Positions 45,308-55,069 of a stretch of DNA of 64,000 nt are shown in pieces. The notes under the pieces are model-generated. The model had not been told where the DNA came from. It searched no databases and was given only the letters and a program-made list of their open reading frames with translations. Position 1 is the first letter of the stretch, and the number at the start of each line of letters is the position of its first letter. Source of the DNA: Flavobacterium enshiense DK69 (GTDB taxonomy: Bacteria; Bacteroidota; Bacteroidia; Flavobacteriales; Flavobacteriaceae); NCBI RefSeq assembly GCF_000498495.1, contig NZ_AVCS01000008.1, positions 103,232 through 167,231 on the forward strand, read 5' to 3'. The position numbers and the translations under genes are program-made.

Positions 45308-46519
45308 ATGATAAAGGCAACAATAAAAATGGTGCTTGATGGGAAACCTTTGTCTAATGGTAACCATGCAATATACCTTAGAATATTGAAAGATAGAGAA
45401 CAGAAGAAAATTAGTGTGGGCTTACAATGTCAAGCAAAATGTTTCGTGAACGAAACATTCACAAAACAGCATCCGAACTACCAATTAGAGAATGAAATGC
45501 TTTTGAAGTTAAAGTCAAGAGCTTTAGAAATCATTCGTGAATCTCAAATAACACAGACTGACTTTACATTAGATGAATTCGAAAAGCTTTTTCGAGGAGT
45601 AAAGAAAGAGCGAGAAGTAAATGTGGTAGACTTCTTTGATGAAATTATTGGCGAGATGAATAGTGCAGGAAGGATTAGTAATGCAAAGGCATATCAAAGC
45701 ACGAGAGATTCAATAATTAAATTCAAAGGGAAGAAACTTAAATTTAAGGATATAACTCCTGCTTTTTTGGAAAAATATGAAGTTTTTCTAAAACAGAATG
45801 GCAATCAAAATGGGGGAGTTGCCTTTAAAATGAGAGAACTTAAAGCTTTATTTAATAAGGCTAGAAGTAGAAAACTGATACCGAAGGAACCTTATCCTTT
45901 TGAAGAGTACAAAGTTTCAAAATTAAAATCTAATATATCTAAAAGAGCTTTAACTGTTGAAGAGTTTAAGAAAATTAGAGATATGGATTTGAGTAAACAT
46001 CCGCATTTAATGGACGCTTACAACTATTTCATGTTTTCAATATATACACGGGGAATGAATTTTAAGGATATGATGACTTTAAAATGGATGGATATTCGAA
46101 ATAATAGAATCTATTATACGCGGTCAAAAACAAAAGGGAGATTCAATATAGAGATTATAGAAAATGTTCAAAATATTTTAGTCTTTTACAAAGGCCAAAA
46201 TAGACCAACACAGTATGTGTTTCCAATTCTTTTGCAAGAACAGTTAACGCCAAATCAAATTCATAACAGAAAACAAAAAGTATTGAAAGCGTATAATTTA
46301 GGGCTCAAAGAAATTGCTAAAATAGCTGGTGTTGAAACTAAATTGACCTCGTACGTTGCCAGACATAGTTTTGCAACGATTTTGAAAATGAAAGGAACTT
46401 CTATAGAAAAGATCTCGGAAATGATGGGGCATGCAGATGTGAGCGTTACGATGAATTATCTAAAAGAGTTTTCAAATGAAGATTTGGACAGAGAAAACAG
46501 AAAGTTTATTGATTTATAA
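45308..46519 (+). CDS. Tyrosine site-specific integrase
   Basis: 403 residues with the Bacteroidetes plan: N-terminal arm-binding domain (~1-95), core-binding SAM-like domain (~105-200) and catalytic domain (~210-395). Catalytic residues are Arg248 (IYTRGMNFKDM), Lys274/276 (SKTKG), Arg352 (SYVARHSFAT, with Tyr where many relatives have His), His375 (MMGHADVS) and Tyr384 (TMNYLKEF). It integrates the island into tRNA-Ala. Unusually it lies 2.8 kb inside the left end instead of beside att. Confidence 0.95.
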   Translation: MIKATIKMVLDGKPLSNGNHAIYLRILKDREQKKISVGLQCQAKCFVNETFTKQHPNYQLENEMLLKLKSRALEIIRESQITQTDFTLDEFEKLFRGVKKEREVNVVDFFDEIIGEMNSAGRISNAKAYQSTRDSIIKFKGKKLKFKDITPAFLEKYEVFLKQNGNQNGGVAFKMRELKALFNKARSRKLIPKEPYPFEEYKVSKLKSNISKRALTVEEFKKIRDMDLSKHPHLMDAYNYFMFSIYTRGMNFKDMMTLKWMDIRNNRIYYTRSKTKGRFNIEIIENVQNILVFYKGQNRPTQYVFPILLQEQLTPNQIHNRKQKVLKAYNLGLKEIAKIAGVETKLTSYVARHSFATILKMKGTSIEKISEMMGHADVSVTMNYLKEFSNEDLDRENRKFIDL

Positions 46520-46541
46520 TCTCTAAAAAAATCGGATTGCT

Positions 46542-46575
46542 AAGGTTAAGTTCATATTGAAGTTAACCTTTTTTA
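46542..46575 (+). terminator. Terminator of the integrase gene
   Basis: 8-bp stem AAGGTTAA / TTAACCTT followed by TTTTTATTTTA, 22 bp after the integrase stop. Confidence 0.8.
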
Positions 46576-46627
46576 TTTTAAATCATTAAGAATCATAAGA
46601 AAAATACATAATTAACAGTCAAAATTT

Positions 46628-47488
46628 ATGGAATTAAAAAAATCAGAAAGAAGTAAAGCCAAGATAAAAATGGCACTTCAGGGACCAAGTGGGTCAGGTA
46701 AAACAATGAGTGCTTTATTATTAGCACAAGGGCTCACAGATGGCAACTTAAGTAAAGTAGCTATTATTGACACAGAAACAGGCAGTTCAAACCTGTACTC
46801 TCATTTAGGAAGCTATAATGTATTGAATTTAGACAATCCACATTCACCTGAAAGATATATTCAGGCTATTGATGTTTGTATTAATGCTGGAATGGAAGTT
46901 ATTATTTTAGATTCCATTAGCCACGCTTGGGATTATCTACTTGATTATCATTCCTCGCTTCCTGGTAACTCGTTTACTAACTGGGCTAAAATTACTCCTA
47001 TGCAGAAAGCATTTGTGGATAAGATTCTGCAGAGTAATGTTCATATCATTGCCACCATGAGGGTAAAACAAGATTATGTGCTAAGTGAAAGGAATGGTAA
47101 AATGGTGCCTGAAAAAGTAGGTTTGAAAGCTATTCAGAGGGATGAGATAAGCTATGAGTTTACTATTGTATTTGATGTTGACAGTAAGCATTATGCTGTT
47201 TCCTCAAAAGACAGAACACTTTTGTTTGAGGGAAAACCTCAATTTATCATAAATTCTCAAACTGGAAAGCGCATTTTGGAATGGTGTAATAGCACTATGA
47301 CAAAAGCTGAGTTAAAGCAGAAGGTAACTGAATGTAATAACATGCAGGAGCTAACAGAACTGTTTAATGCAAATCCAGATTTGGCAAAAACCATTGAACA
47401 TGATTTTGTTGAAAAGAGAAATTTACTTAAACAATTAACCTCAAATATTACATCCAATGGAAATGGTGCTTACTCCAATAAACAATAG
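46628..47488 (+). CDS. RecA-like AAA ATPase of phage/island type
   Basis: 286 residues. Walker A GPSGSGKT (19-26), Walker B VIILDSISH (~95-103), then YEFTIVFDVDSKHYAVSSKDR. It matches the phage nucleotide-binding AAA_24 group, single-domain ATPases linked to recombination or replication. It overlaps the next gene by 32 bp. Confidence 0.87.
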   Translation: MELKKSERSKAKIKMALQGPSGSGKTMSALLLAQGLTDGNLSKVAIIDTETGSSNLYSHLGSYNVLNLDNPHSPERYIQAIDVCINAGMEVIILDSISHAWDYLLDYHSSLPGNSFTNWAKITPMQKAFVDKILQSNVHIIATMRVKQDYVLSERNGKMVPEKVGLKAIQRDEISYEFTIVFDVDSKHYAVSSKDRTLLFEGKPQFIINSQTGKRILEWCNSTMTKAELKQKVTECNNMQELTELFNANPDLAKTIEHDFVEKRNLLKQLTSNITSNGNGAYSNKQ

Positions 47489-48521
47489 GGTTCAGAAAAA
47501 TTCGCAATTACCAGGAGCACTCGAAAGTTATGAGCTTAATAAAATGGCTTCCATAGATTTGCATAATTCTGGTGCTCCTGGTTTGAACGAATTAAATAAA
47601 AACAAGGCTAAGTCTTCTTTTATTGAGGCGAACTGTGTATCAGTTTCAATATCACATCTTAGAGATGAATGCATCACTCCAGTTTTTACGAAGTGTAATT
47701 CTGTTACAATTAGTCATTATGACTTTATACAAGCAGTAACAGAGTGTGTTTCTGATTTCTACAAAGGTGAAACTGTTTTAAGTCCTGAAATTAGAGTTTC
47801 ACATAAAATCCTTGGGCGTATTCAGGAAGCATTGAATAAACCTATAACAGAACTCCTGCCTCATGAACAAACCGTTTTTTGGGAAAGGGTAGCATTTTGC
47901 ATTGAAATCCCTAGCATTACAATGAATGTAGGAGGAAACAATTTATCTTTAGTTGTAGGCGGTGTCCGATCATTCCATAATCAAAATCTTTACGGTAAGA
48001 AAACCGTAGAGCGATTTAAGATTTTCACTGGATTCATTAATAATGTTTGTACAAACACATGTGTTTCAACTGATGGAATTTTATTAGATGTCAGGGTAAT
48101 CAATCTGGAAGAGTTAAAACCACATATTTACCGACTTCTTAACTCATATAACATGAGTGCTCATCTAAAGCAAATGAATGACTTAGAGCAACTTTATTTA
48201 ACTCAAAATCAGTTTTGTCAATTGATAGGTAAAAGCAGGCTTTATCAACATTTGTCGAAAGAACTAAAATCAGGTATTCCTGAAATGATGTTTAACGATA
48301 GTCAAGTAAATGCGATGGCAAAAGCTTATTTGGACGATGAGAATTTCAAATGTAATGCAAACGGCGAAATCAACTTGTGGAAGCTTTTTAATTTATATAC
48401 CGGAGCAAATAAAAGCAGCTATATCGACTCCTTTTTGGAGCGCTCAGAAAACGCATTCAGTTTTACAACTGGAATAGCTAAAGCCATCAATGGAGATAGT
48501 TCTTACCGTTGGTATTTTTGA
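47457..48521 (+). CDS. DUF3871-type island protein
   Basis: 354 residues. Recognised as DUF3871-like by layout: VSISHLRDECITPVF-type entry, ISHYDFIQAV, GGVRSFHNQNLYG, CTNTCVSTDG, and a C-terminal helical part ending RWYF. Members occur with the upstream ATPase in Bacteroidetes elements; the function is not known. The pair is probably a backbone module for element maintenance. Start ATG 47457 or 47463. Confidence 0.7.
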   Translation: MEMVLTPINNRVQKNSQLPGALESYELNKMASIDLHNSGAPGLNELNKNKAKSSFIEANCVSVSISHLRDECITPVFTKCNSVTISHYDFIQAVTECVSDFYKGETVLSPEIRVSHKILGRIQEALNKPITELLPHEQTVFWERVAFCIEIPSITMNVGGNNLSLVVGGVRSFHNQNLYGKKTVERFKIFTGFINNVCTNTCVSTDGILLDVRVINLEELKPHIYRLLNSYNMSAHLKQMNDLEQLYLTQNQFCQLIGKSRLYQHLSKELKSGIPEMMFNDSQVNAMAKAYLDDENFKCNANGEINLWKLFNLYTGANKSSYIDSFLERSENAFSFTTGIAKAINGDSSYRWYF

Positions 48522-48527
48522 GTTGAC

Positions 48528-48563
48528 AATCCCAGCCTCATTTGAGGTTGGGAATTGTTTTTT
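48528..48563 (+). terminator. Terminator after the DUF3871-type gene
   Basis: 10-bp stem CCCAGCCTCA / TGAGGTTGGG, followed by AATTGTTTTTTC. It separates backbone genes from the leftward restriction locus. Confidence 0.82.
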
Positions 48564-48604
48564 CATTTTCTCATTAAAAAACACACAACCTTCTAAATTA
48601 CTAA

Positions 48605-51490
48605 TTAAATGCCTGCAATTCCATTTATAAATGTGTCGACAAAACCTAATATCCTGCTTAGGATTCGGTCTCCCAGTTTCTTCCTTAGCAATATGGTTGG
48701 TTTTTCACCTTCAATCAATTCCAGAATTTCGTCTCGCAAAGGCTCACGTTCCGAAAACAAATAGTTTTCAATGAGTTTTTCGGTTTTCTCCTGAGATAGA
48801 TTTTCTTCTTTTACCAGTTGATGAAATGCCTTTTGCTGTTCCTTACTCCAAAACTTATCAAACTCCTGTGTAATATCATCGGTATCATCTATAATTGGAA
48901 GATTCTCTTTGATAAATTTTTCTATCAGCTCTCGTTTGCTTCGTAAATCAGCTTCGGTGTTCAGTAAGTTGAAAATTTCCTTTTCTGCTTTTGAAGTATC
49001 ACCTTTTGTATTAGCTTTTAACTTAATTAGGAGCTGGACAATGTAGTTTACATTGATATCGTCACGGTGTATTAGTTCCAATTCAAAATCCACATCTTCC
49101 AGAATGGAAACTTTTTCCTTCTGGTGTTCCGATTTCACTTTGTCGTAAAGGTCTAGGTATTTGCTTTTATAATCTTCAAATTGTTGTTCCTCCATTGCCA
49201 AATCTGACCAATCAAAATCAGCAAAGGAGTTAATGACATTCTTTAATCGCATTAAATCCCTGAAAGCTTTGATAAATGCCAACTCATCATCTTCTGTTCG
49301 TAAGTCATTTACGCTGTCAACCGTTGGTGTTAGCTTTATCAGCTCTTCATAAGCATCATTGAATTTCTGGGTATAATCCTCATAAGGCTTCATGATGATT
49401 ACATCAATGGCGTCTTTATTTGAGAAAAGCGTTATAGCTTCGTCTGTGGCGTTTTTTAGGTTTCGAAACACCACAATGTTTCCTTGAGACTTTTGTTCGT
49501 TTAAAACCCTGTTTGTGCGTGAATATGCTTGAATTAATCCATGGTATTTTAGGTTCTTGTCAACGTATAAAGTACTTAGTGTTGGGCTGTCAAATCCTGT
49601 CAGGAACATATTTACCACCAATAAAATATCAATCTTTCTTTCCTTGACTTTTTTGGATATGTCATTATAGTAATTGTAGAAGCTTTCACTGTCTTTGGTT
49701 GAAAATTTAGTGTCGTATATCTGATTATAATGGTCAATGAATTCATCCAATTTCTCCCGGCTGTGAGCCTGTAGACCGTATAATGCTCTTGGCGGTTCTT
49801 CTACCACTGAAAGTTCCTCAGGTAAAAAACCATTTGCATCCGAATCATCTTCATTTGCTGAATAACTGAAAATGGTCGCAATGTTGAGGTTGTGCTCACC
49901 AGCCAGTTTCTTACTGTGGAAAATATCATAATACTTTATAAGTGTTTCCACACTCGACACGCAAAACATGCCCGTAAACTCTCTGTTGTGCGTTTTACGG
50001 CTGTGGTTATCTATGATGTAATCAGCTATTTTCCTTAATCGTTTCTGATCTTCCATCAACTCTTTGGTGTCGATGTCTTCCACTTCAATATCAACTTCGG
50101 TGGCTCTGTCAGCTTTTTGTCTGTACCGACCAACATATTCCACTGAAAACTTCAATACGTTTTCGTCTTTGATGGCGTCCGTAATCACGTATTTATGAAG
50201 ACAATCACCAAACAGTTCCGAAGTGGTTCTTCTGCCTAGCTCATTCTTTACGGAGTTGTCAGCAAAGATCGGAGTTCCTGTGAATCCGAACATTTGGATA
50301 TTGTTGAAGAATGATTTGATTCTGTTGTGGGTTTCTCCAAACTGACTACGGTGACACTCATCAAATATGAATACTATTCGCTCGTTTTTAAGCTTATCCA
50401 TTTTGTCCAAATACTGCTTCTTACTTATTGCTGTATTTAGCTTTTGAATAGTGGTTACAATCAATTTGGTATCATCAGCAAACTGATTGACCAGTGCTTT
50501 AGTGTTGTCTGTTCCATCAATGCTTCCTTTACTGAAACTGTTGAATTCTTTGGTGGTTTGGTAATCCAAATCTTTTCTGTCAACCACAAATACCACTTTT
50601 TTGACCTGTGGCAAATTCATGATGATTTGACTGGCTTTAAAAGAAGTAAGCGTTTTTCCTGAACCTGTGGTGTGCCAGATATATCCGTTTCTGGTGCTGT
50701 TTTTTACTCGGTCTATTAAAGCTTCAACGGCATAATACTGATAAGGTCTCAGAACCATAGGGATTTTGTAAGTCTCGTTCAGAACGATGTACTTACATAT
50801 CATTTTCGATATATGGCATGGTTCTAGAAACTCACTGGTAAATCCGTTTAGGATATTGGTTAATCGTTTGTTTTCTTTGTCAGTCCAGTAGAAAGTCTGT
50901 TTGAAAGATTGGTTTCTATTGTTGGCGTAATACTTTGTATTAACACCATTACTGATTACGAATATCTGAATATATTGGAATAGAGCCGAATTGTGACCAA
51001 AAGAATGTCTTTGGTAACGGTTGATTTGGTTGAAAGCTTCTTTTAGCTCTAAACCTCTTCTTTTTAGCTCTATTTGTACCATAGGCAGACCGTTTATCAG
51101 TAAGGTTACATCATAGCGGTTTTTGTATTTGCCTTCAATGGTTACTTGGTGCGTAACCTGAAATTGGTTCTGGCACCAGTGTTCGGTGTTTATGAACTCA
51201 AAATATAAGTTGTCACCATTATCTCTAACGATGTGTTGTTTTTCCCGAAGATTTTTGGCTTTTTCAAAGACCGAACCTTTGTTGAGAATATTTAATACCC
51301 TTTCAAATTCAGTTGCTGAAAATTTTGCATTACTTGTATTTAGAAGCGCTTGTCGATTGTGAATTTCTAATTGGTGTTTCAGGTTGGCAACAAGTTCTGT
51401 TTCGTCTTTTAACAGTACCAAACCATAACCCAACTTTTGAAGTTGACCTACCAATTGTTCTTCTAATGCTGCTTCGGGTTGTTTTGCCAT
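48605..51490 (-). CDS. hsdR: Type I restriction enzyme, R subunit
   Basis: 961 residues from ATG 51490 (a TTG four codons upstream is less likely). An N-terminal PD-(D/E)xK nuclease domain has RYDVTLLINGLPMVQIELK; the SF2 translocase has motif I TTGSGKT, DEAH variant FDECHRS and motif III GFTGTP; a helical C-terminus contacts the methylase. With HsdM and HsdS it cuts unmethylated DNA away from the target after translocation. It is separated from the other subunits by two genes, one on the opposite strand. Confidence 0.96.
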   Translation of the reverse strand: MAKQPEAALEEQLVGQLQKLGYGLVLLKDETELVANLKHQLEIHNRQALLNTSNAKFSATEFERVLNILNKGSVFEKAKNLREKQHIVRDNGDNLYFEFINTEHWCQNQFQVTHQVTIEGKYKNRYDVTLLINGLPMVQIELKRRGLELKEAFNQINRYQRHSFGHNSALFQYIQIFVISNGVNTKYYANNRNQSFKQTFYWTDKENKRLTNILNGFTSEFLEPCHISKMICKYIVLNETYKIPMVLRPYQYYAVEALIDRVKNSTRNGYIWHTTGSGKTLTSFKASQIIMNLPQVKKVVFVVDRKDLDYQTTKEFNSFSKGSIDGTDNTKALVNQFADDTKLIVTTIQKLNTAISKKQYLDKMDKLKNERIVFIFDECHRSQFGETHNRIKSFFNNIQMFGFTGTPIFADNSVKNELGRRTTSELFGDCLHKYVITDAIKDENVLKFSVEYVGRYRQKADRATEVDIEVEDIDTKELMEDQKRLRKIADYIIDNHSRKTHNREFTGMFCVSSVETLIKYYDIFHSKKLAGEHNLNIATIFSYSANEDDSDANGFLPEELSVVEEPPRALYGLQAHSREKLDEFIDHYNQIYDTKFSTKDSESFYNYYNDISKKVKERKIDILLVVNMFLTGFDSPTLSTLYVDKNLKYHGLIQAYSRTNRVLNEQKSQGNIVVFRNLKNATDEAITLFSNKDAIDVIIMKPYEDYTQKFNDAYEELIKLTPTVDSVNDLRTEDDELAFIKAFRDLMRLKNVINSFADFDWSDLAMEEQQFEDYKSKYLDLYDKVKSEHQKEKVSILEDVDFELELIHRDDINVNYIVQLLIKLKANTKGDTSKAEKEIFNLLNTEADLRSKRELIEKFIKENLPIIDDTDDITQEFDKFWSKEQQKAFHQLVKEENLSQEKTEKLIENYLFSEREPLRDEILELIEGEKPTILLRKKLGDRILSRILGFVDTFINGIAGI

Positions 51491-51506
51491 ATTTAAAAAC
51501 AATACT

Positions 51507-51536
51507 TTTGTCTTTTAATTAATTGCAGTAAATTTG
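51507..51536 (+). promoter_or_regulatory. Promoter of the exported protein gene at 51557
   Basis: TTTG at 51507-51510, 18 bp, then TAAATTTG at 51529-51536, 20 bp before the ATG. This is one of the best promoter matches in the window. Confidence 0.6.
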
Positions 51537-51556
51537 AGTATTAAATCTAAAAAGAC

Positions 51557-52084
51557 ATGAAATACAAATTAACACTTCTTTTTTTCATATTTATAAATTC
51601 TATAGCTATAAGTCAAAATTTATCAAACTTAGATGTTAAATATGGTTTTAACAAATTTAAACTTGAATCATCTTACACTTTGCATAAGAATAATCTTTCT
51701 TATAAAACAACAGATAATAATGTCAAATATTATGAATATATCGGGAAAGATATAAAAAGTGTTTTTGGTGTTAAAATTGATGAGATATGGCTTGGGTATT
51801 ATAAGAATCGGTTATACACTATTTCAATTGATTTTGGTGCAATTAGCGATAGTGAAAGCCAAAATATAATTAAAGAATTAAAAAAAATGTTTGGGTATCA
51901 AGAGTTAATTACAAATTCTGAAGGTGAAACTTATAAATATGAATGGGCAATTGCTTGGGAAACGCAAAAAACATACTTGCAAGCAAATAGAATGTCTTGC
52001 TCTTTTCAATTTAAACCTTGTGCTGTAAGTATTTTTGTTAATTCTAAAAAAATAGAAACAGAAATATTAAACAGTAAATTTTAA
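51557..52084 (+). CDS. Small exported protein of unknown function inside the restriction locus
   Basis: 175 residues. Signal peptide (MKYKLTLLFFIFINSIAIS, cleaved near SQN). The mature part is AT-rich coding with many Tyr, Lys and Asn; two Cys (~153, 158) lie near the C-terminus. I do not recognise a domain. It runs against its neighbours and has its own promoter, so it looks like a separate insertion between hsdR and the rest of the locus. Confidence 0.75.
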   Translation: MKYKLTLLFFIFINSIAISQNLSNLDVKYGFNKFKLESSYTLHKNNLSYKTTDNNVKYYEYIGKDIKSVFGVKIDEIWLGYYKNRLYTISIDFGAISDSESQNIIKELKKMFGYQELITNSEGETYKYEWAIAWETQKTYLQANRMSCSFQFKPCAVSIFVNSKKIETEILNSKF

Positions 52085-52166
52085 TATTTATTATTTAAAA
52101 CTGACAGTCTCATTAATTTTCATTAATGGAAGTAAATTGCGATAGACAAAGGTTGTTTTGCCATTA

Positions 52167-53276
52167 CTATCTTATTTTCTCAAAATATGGATTAACAGCA
52201 TTGTAGAATCTAAACATTGCATCTGAATACCAATTAATTAAATCGTCCCAATACAATTCATCGCTAAACTTTCCTTCAAGCTTACTTACCTGCTCTTTAG
52301 TCATATCAAATCTTATACGTGAAGCTTTTTTGTTTTCTAATCTCTCCCACTCAATCTTACCTTCAAAAGAGCCTTCAATAGCCTCTTTGTATTTTGCCAT
52401 AGAATCGATAGTTTCTTTTGTTATATCATTCGAGAAATAAAGCTCAACTCTAAATGTTTGTCTTCCGATACAAAAACCATAATATCCACTACCTTTTGTG
52501 AATCCAATACTGTAACTTGGTTTTGGAGATATCCGTTCCAAGAAGTTAATATTTCTTTCGGCTAATTTGGTTTTTAACAAACTCCAGAATTTAACCAGTC
52601 TGATTTCTGATTCTTCCACAGTTTTACTTTTGTCGCTTTCTTCTTTTTGTTTTTCTTTAGCGTCAATCATGAATTCTGCGGTCTCCGGCAGTGGAATAAT
52701 CTGCTCTATTTGAAGAAATAAATCTTCACCCATCGAATAAGGTGTTGCTCTGAAGCACTTAATTTGTATGTCATGTTTTATAAGCCATAAAACCGTTGAT
52801 GTAACTTCTTTACGATAGTTGTTTGCAACAAAAATTATTCGTTGGTCATTTCTGTTTAGCAGAAGTTCATCTTCACTAATTTCTAAAAAATCAAGCAGAT
52901 TTTGTTTTGCATCATCACCATTTTGCCATTTATCTAAATAGGCTTGATACATTTTGATGATTTGAGAATTTGTTAATGTTGAGCAATAAGAAGTATATTT
53001 TAGAGCTTGCCATGCAACATTTCTTCCTGTGTCATCCAGTTTGTTTTCAATGATAACCAAACCACCATCCTTGTCAATCGCTAACAAATCTAATCTTTCG
53101 TTGGTATCGTTGAAGCCATCAAATTCTTTTTGTATAATTAATAAATCTTCACCGAGCATTTCGGGATTTTTGGCAATCCATTCTTGTAAATGGTCTCTTT
53201 CCCTTATGTTAAGTTCTTTAAATAGCCTTTCATCAAGCTTTTCTACATTATTGCTGGTTTTGTTTATTTTATACAT
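52167..53276 (-). CDS. DUF4268-type protein with PD-(D/E)xK-like nuclease fold
   Basis: 369 residues. The N-terminal half has RLDLLAIDKDGGLVIIENKL (~62-81), the D ... (E)xK pattern of NucS/PD-(D/E)xK-type nucleases. The C-terminal half (~215-369) has the DUF4268 pattern (FWSLLKTKLAERN, YYGFCIGRQTFRVELYF, DLINWYSDAMFRFY). Such genes are often found in restriction loci. It lies 11 bp after hsdS on the same strand. It could add a second cleavage activity or control the R subunit. Confidence 0.8.
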   Translation of the reverse strand: MYKINKTSNNVEKLDERLFKELNIRERDHLQEWIAKNPEMLGEDLLIIQKEFDGFNDTNERLDLLAIDKDGGLVIIENKLDDTGRNVAWQALKYTSYCSTLTNSQIIKMYQAYLDKWQNGDDAKQNLLDFLEISEDELLLNRNDQRIIFVANNYRKEVTSTVLWLIKHDIQIKCFRATPYSMGEDLFLQIEQIIPLPETAEFMIDAKEKQKEESDKSKTVEESEIRLVKFWSLLKTKLAERNINFLERISPKPSYSIGFTKGSGYYGFCIGRQTFRVELYFSNDITKETIDSMAKYKEAIEGSFEGKIEWERLENKKASRIRFDMTKEQVSKLEGKFSDELYWDDLINWYSDAMFRFYNAVNPYFEKIR

Positions 53277-53287
53277 GATCTATTTTT

Positions 53288-54529
53288 TTAAACAAACATC
53301 TGTTGTAACAATCCTTTTTTCCAAATCTCCGTTTTCTCAATTTGTGATTGGCAATGATTGATTTTATCATCAATGGACGATAGAAAGTTAGCGATTTTAG
53401 TTTGTTCTTCGTGACAAGGAATTTGAATATTCATTTCCTTTATATGGCTATAATACAAATGAACAATTGTACTGCCTTGCGCATAACTCGCTATTTCTTC
53501 TTTTTTGTGATTTGATAAATAATATGCATAAAAAATATTATTAATATTTTCATTTGAACGCAACACTGTAATGTCACCGCCTAATAGAACATCTGCTTTA
53601 TTTAATGCAGTTACATTTGCTAAATCAATACCTGTTGTAGTAGTTGAACTCGGAATTAACAAATCGCCAATTTTAGATTTAATCCCATCATTTTCATTTG
53701 TTTTGCTTACTATGTCAAAAATAACTTCTTTATACTTTGTATAAAGTTCACCATATAAAACACAATCAAATTTGCCATTAGCGTCTATCTTATTCTTGGA
53801 GATACCTTTTCCTTTTTCAGAATAAAACACTTCGCCCAACATCTTCTCTTCCCAAACAGGAAAATCATTTTTATTATCATCTTTAAAGCGAATTTGCTGT
53901 GAGAAAATTTGTTGCATTACGCCTTTCTTGTACTGCTCCAAAAGAGTTTTCTTTTGCTTTAAAATTTGCAGTTTTTTATCTACGGAAGTTAGGAAGTTGG
54001 CTATTTTGGTTTGTTCTGGGAGAGCTGGGAAATGTAAAGAAATCCCTCTAATGCTTTGGAAATTTAATCCCTCCCGACCACTACCAGTTTGTAGGCTTGT
54101 AAAAATGTTTTGCCCTTTTACTGATGCAAATATTGGTTGAACAAATGCGGGGTCATTTTTTTTGTCCAGTCTGATGATACATACATGTTGATTAACATTC
54201 CCTATATTAAAATCTTTAGGAACAACACAACTTCTTCCTAGTGAAGCTCCAGTTATATTCAATAAAATATCATTAGCGATGACCACACTGTTTTTCATAG
54301 TGTTATTTGTGGCTTCGGTTATGTATGTTGAATTTTCAAAGGATAATTTATTATCTAATACATTTTGACTTCTAATAAATAAAACACCGTTTTCTACATA
54401 AACAGATTCTCCTCCTAATGGGGTTTTTCCGCTATTTACTTTTTCTGCTATATCACCAATTTTTTTCTTTTCCCATTTACTGTTAAACTCAGGAAAGCGC
54501 AATTTTGGTACTGAAAAATCTTTACTCAT
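53288..54529 (-). CDS. hsdS: Type I restriction enzyme, specificity subunit
   Basis: 413 residues in the usual duplicated form: target recognition domain 1 (~18-170), conserved helical region 1 (LPEQTKIANFLTSVDKKL, ~172-215), recognition domain 2 (~220-375) and conserved region 2 (EEQTKIANFLSSIDDKI, ~376-413). The two recognition halves differ, so the site should be bipartite and asymmetric. The start overlaps the MltR-like gene by 8 bp. One copy only; no spare or inverted hsdS is seen. Confidence 0.95.
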   Translation of the reverse strand: MSKDFSVPKLRFPEFNSKWEKKKIGDIAEKVNSGKTPLGGESVYVENGVLFIRSQNVLDNKLSFENSTYITEATNNTMKNSVVIANDILLNITGASLGRSCVVPKDFNIGNVNQHVCIIRLDKKNDPAFVQPIFASVKGQNIFTSLQTGSGREGLNFQSIRGISLHFPALPEQTKIANFLTSVDKKLQILKQKKTLLEQYKKGVMQQIFSQQIRFKDDNKNDFPVWEEKMLGEVFYSEKGKGISKNKIDANGKFDCVLYGELYTKYKEVIFDIVSKTNENDGIKSKIGDLLIPSSTTTTGIDLANVTALNKADVLLGGDITVLRSNENINNIFYAYYLSNHKKEEIASYAQGSTIVHLYYSHIKEMNIQIPCHEEQTKIANFLSSIDDKINHCQSQIEKTEIWKKGLLQQMFV

Positions 54530-55067
54530 GCGATTCCTTTAATTTACGTTTTTCCCCTTTAGCGATTGAAGCTATTCCGCTTAAATGAGAAACTAGTGTA
54601 TTTATATTAACTTTAAAAATGTCTTTGGCAGTTGCAATTTCTGGCGTTTTCATCATCATCGATGCTTCATGCCATTTTAATTCTTTGCACAATTTTATTA
54701 TAAAATCATCTTCAAACGAAATATCGGTTTTATGAGCAAATTTGTTCCTGATTTGAGTCACTTTTTCTAAATCTTGCATTACTGTTTTGTCTATAAATCC
54801 CAAGCTATAGATCATGCATATTTTTGAATTAGCAGTGCCTAATACACCGCTGTAACTTAATAACCTGTCGACTGTTTTCGAATCACTTGGAAAAAAACTT
54901 TCCAAAATATTCAAAAGCAAATCTTCAATATAAGCCAATCCGACAATAACTATTGCTCTATCATTATCTTCAGAATTAAATTGGTTGTGAAAAATCGAAA
55001 GATTATCAAATATTTCAAAGTACCTATCAAGTTCTTTTCCTTGTAATATACGTCCTTTACTTTCCAT
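54522..55067 (-). CDS. MltR/YggD-like protein in the type I locus
   Basis: 181 residues. The pattern DRAIVIVGLAYIEDLLLNIL ... YSGVLGTANSKICMIYSLGFI ... VTQIRNKFAH follows the MltR (mannitol repressor) family, a helical fold also seen in HEPN-like proteins with the R(N)xxxH motif (RNKFAH). Here it is placed 2 bp after hsdM and overlaps hsdS, so it is made together with the modification complex. A regulatory or RNase-like (HEPN) role is possible; mannitol control is not supported. Confidence 0.7.
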   Translation of the reverse strand: MESKGRILQGKELDRYFEIFDNLSIFHNQFNSEDNDRAIVIVGLAYIEDLLLNILESFFPSDSKTVDRLLSYSGVLGTANSKICMIYSLGFIDKTVMQDLEKVTQIRNKFAHKTDISFEDDFIIKLCKELKWHEASMMMKTPEIATAKDIFKVNINTLVSHLSGIASIAKGEKRKLKESHE

Positions 55068-55069
55068 GA

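Noticed and set aside
54522..55067. Mannitol operon repressor
   Set aside because: The fold pattern is MltR-like, but the gene is inside a type I restriction locus with no mannitol genes.
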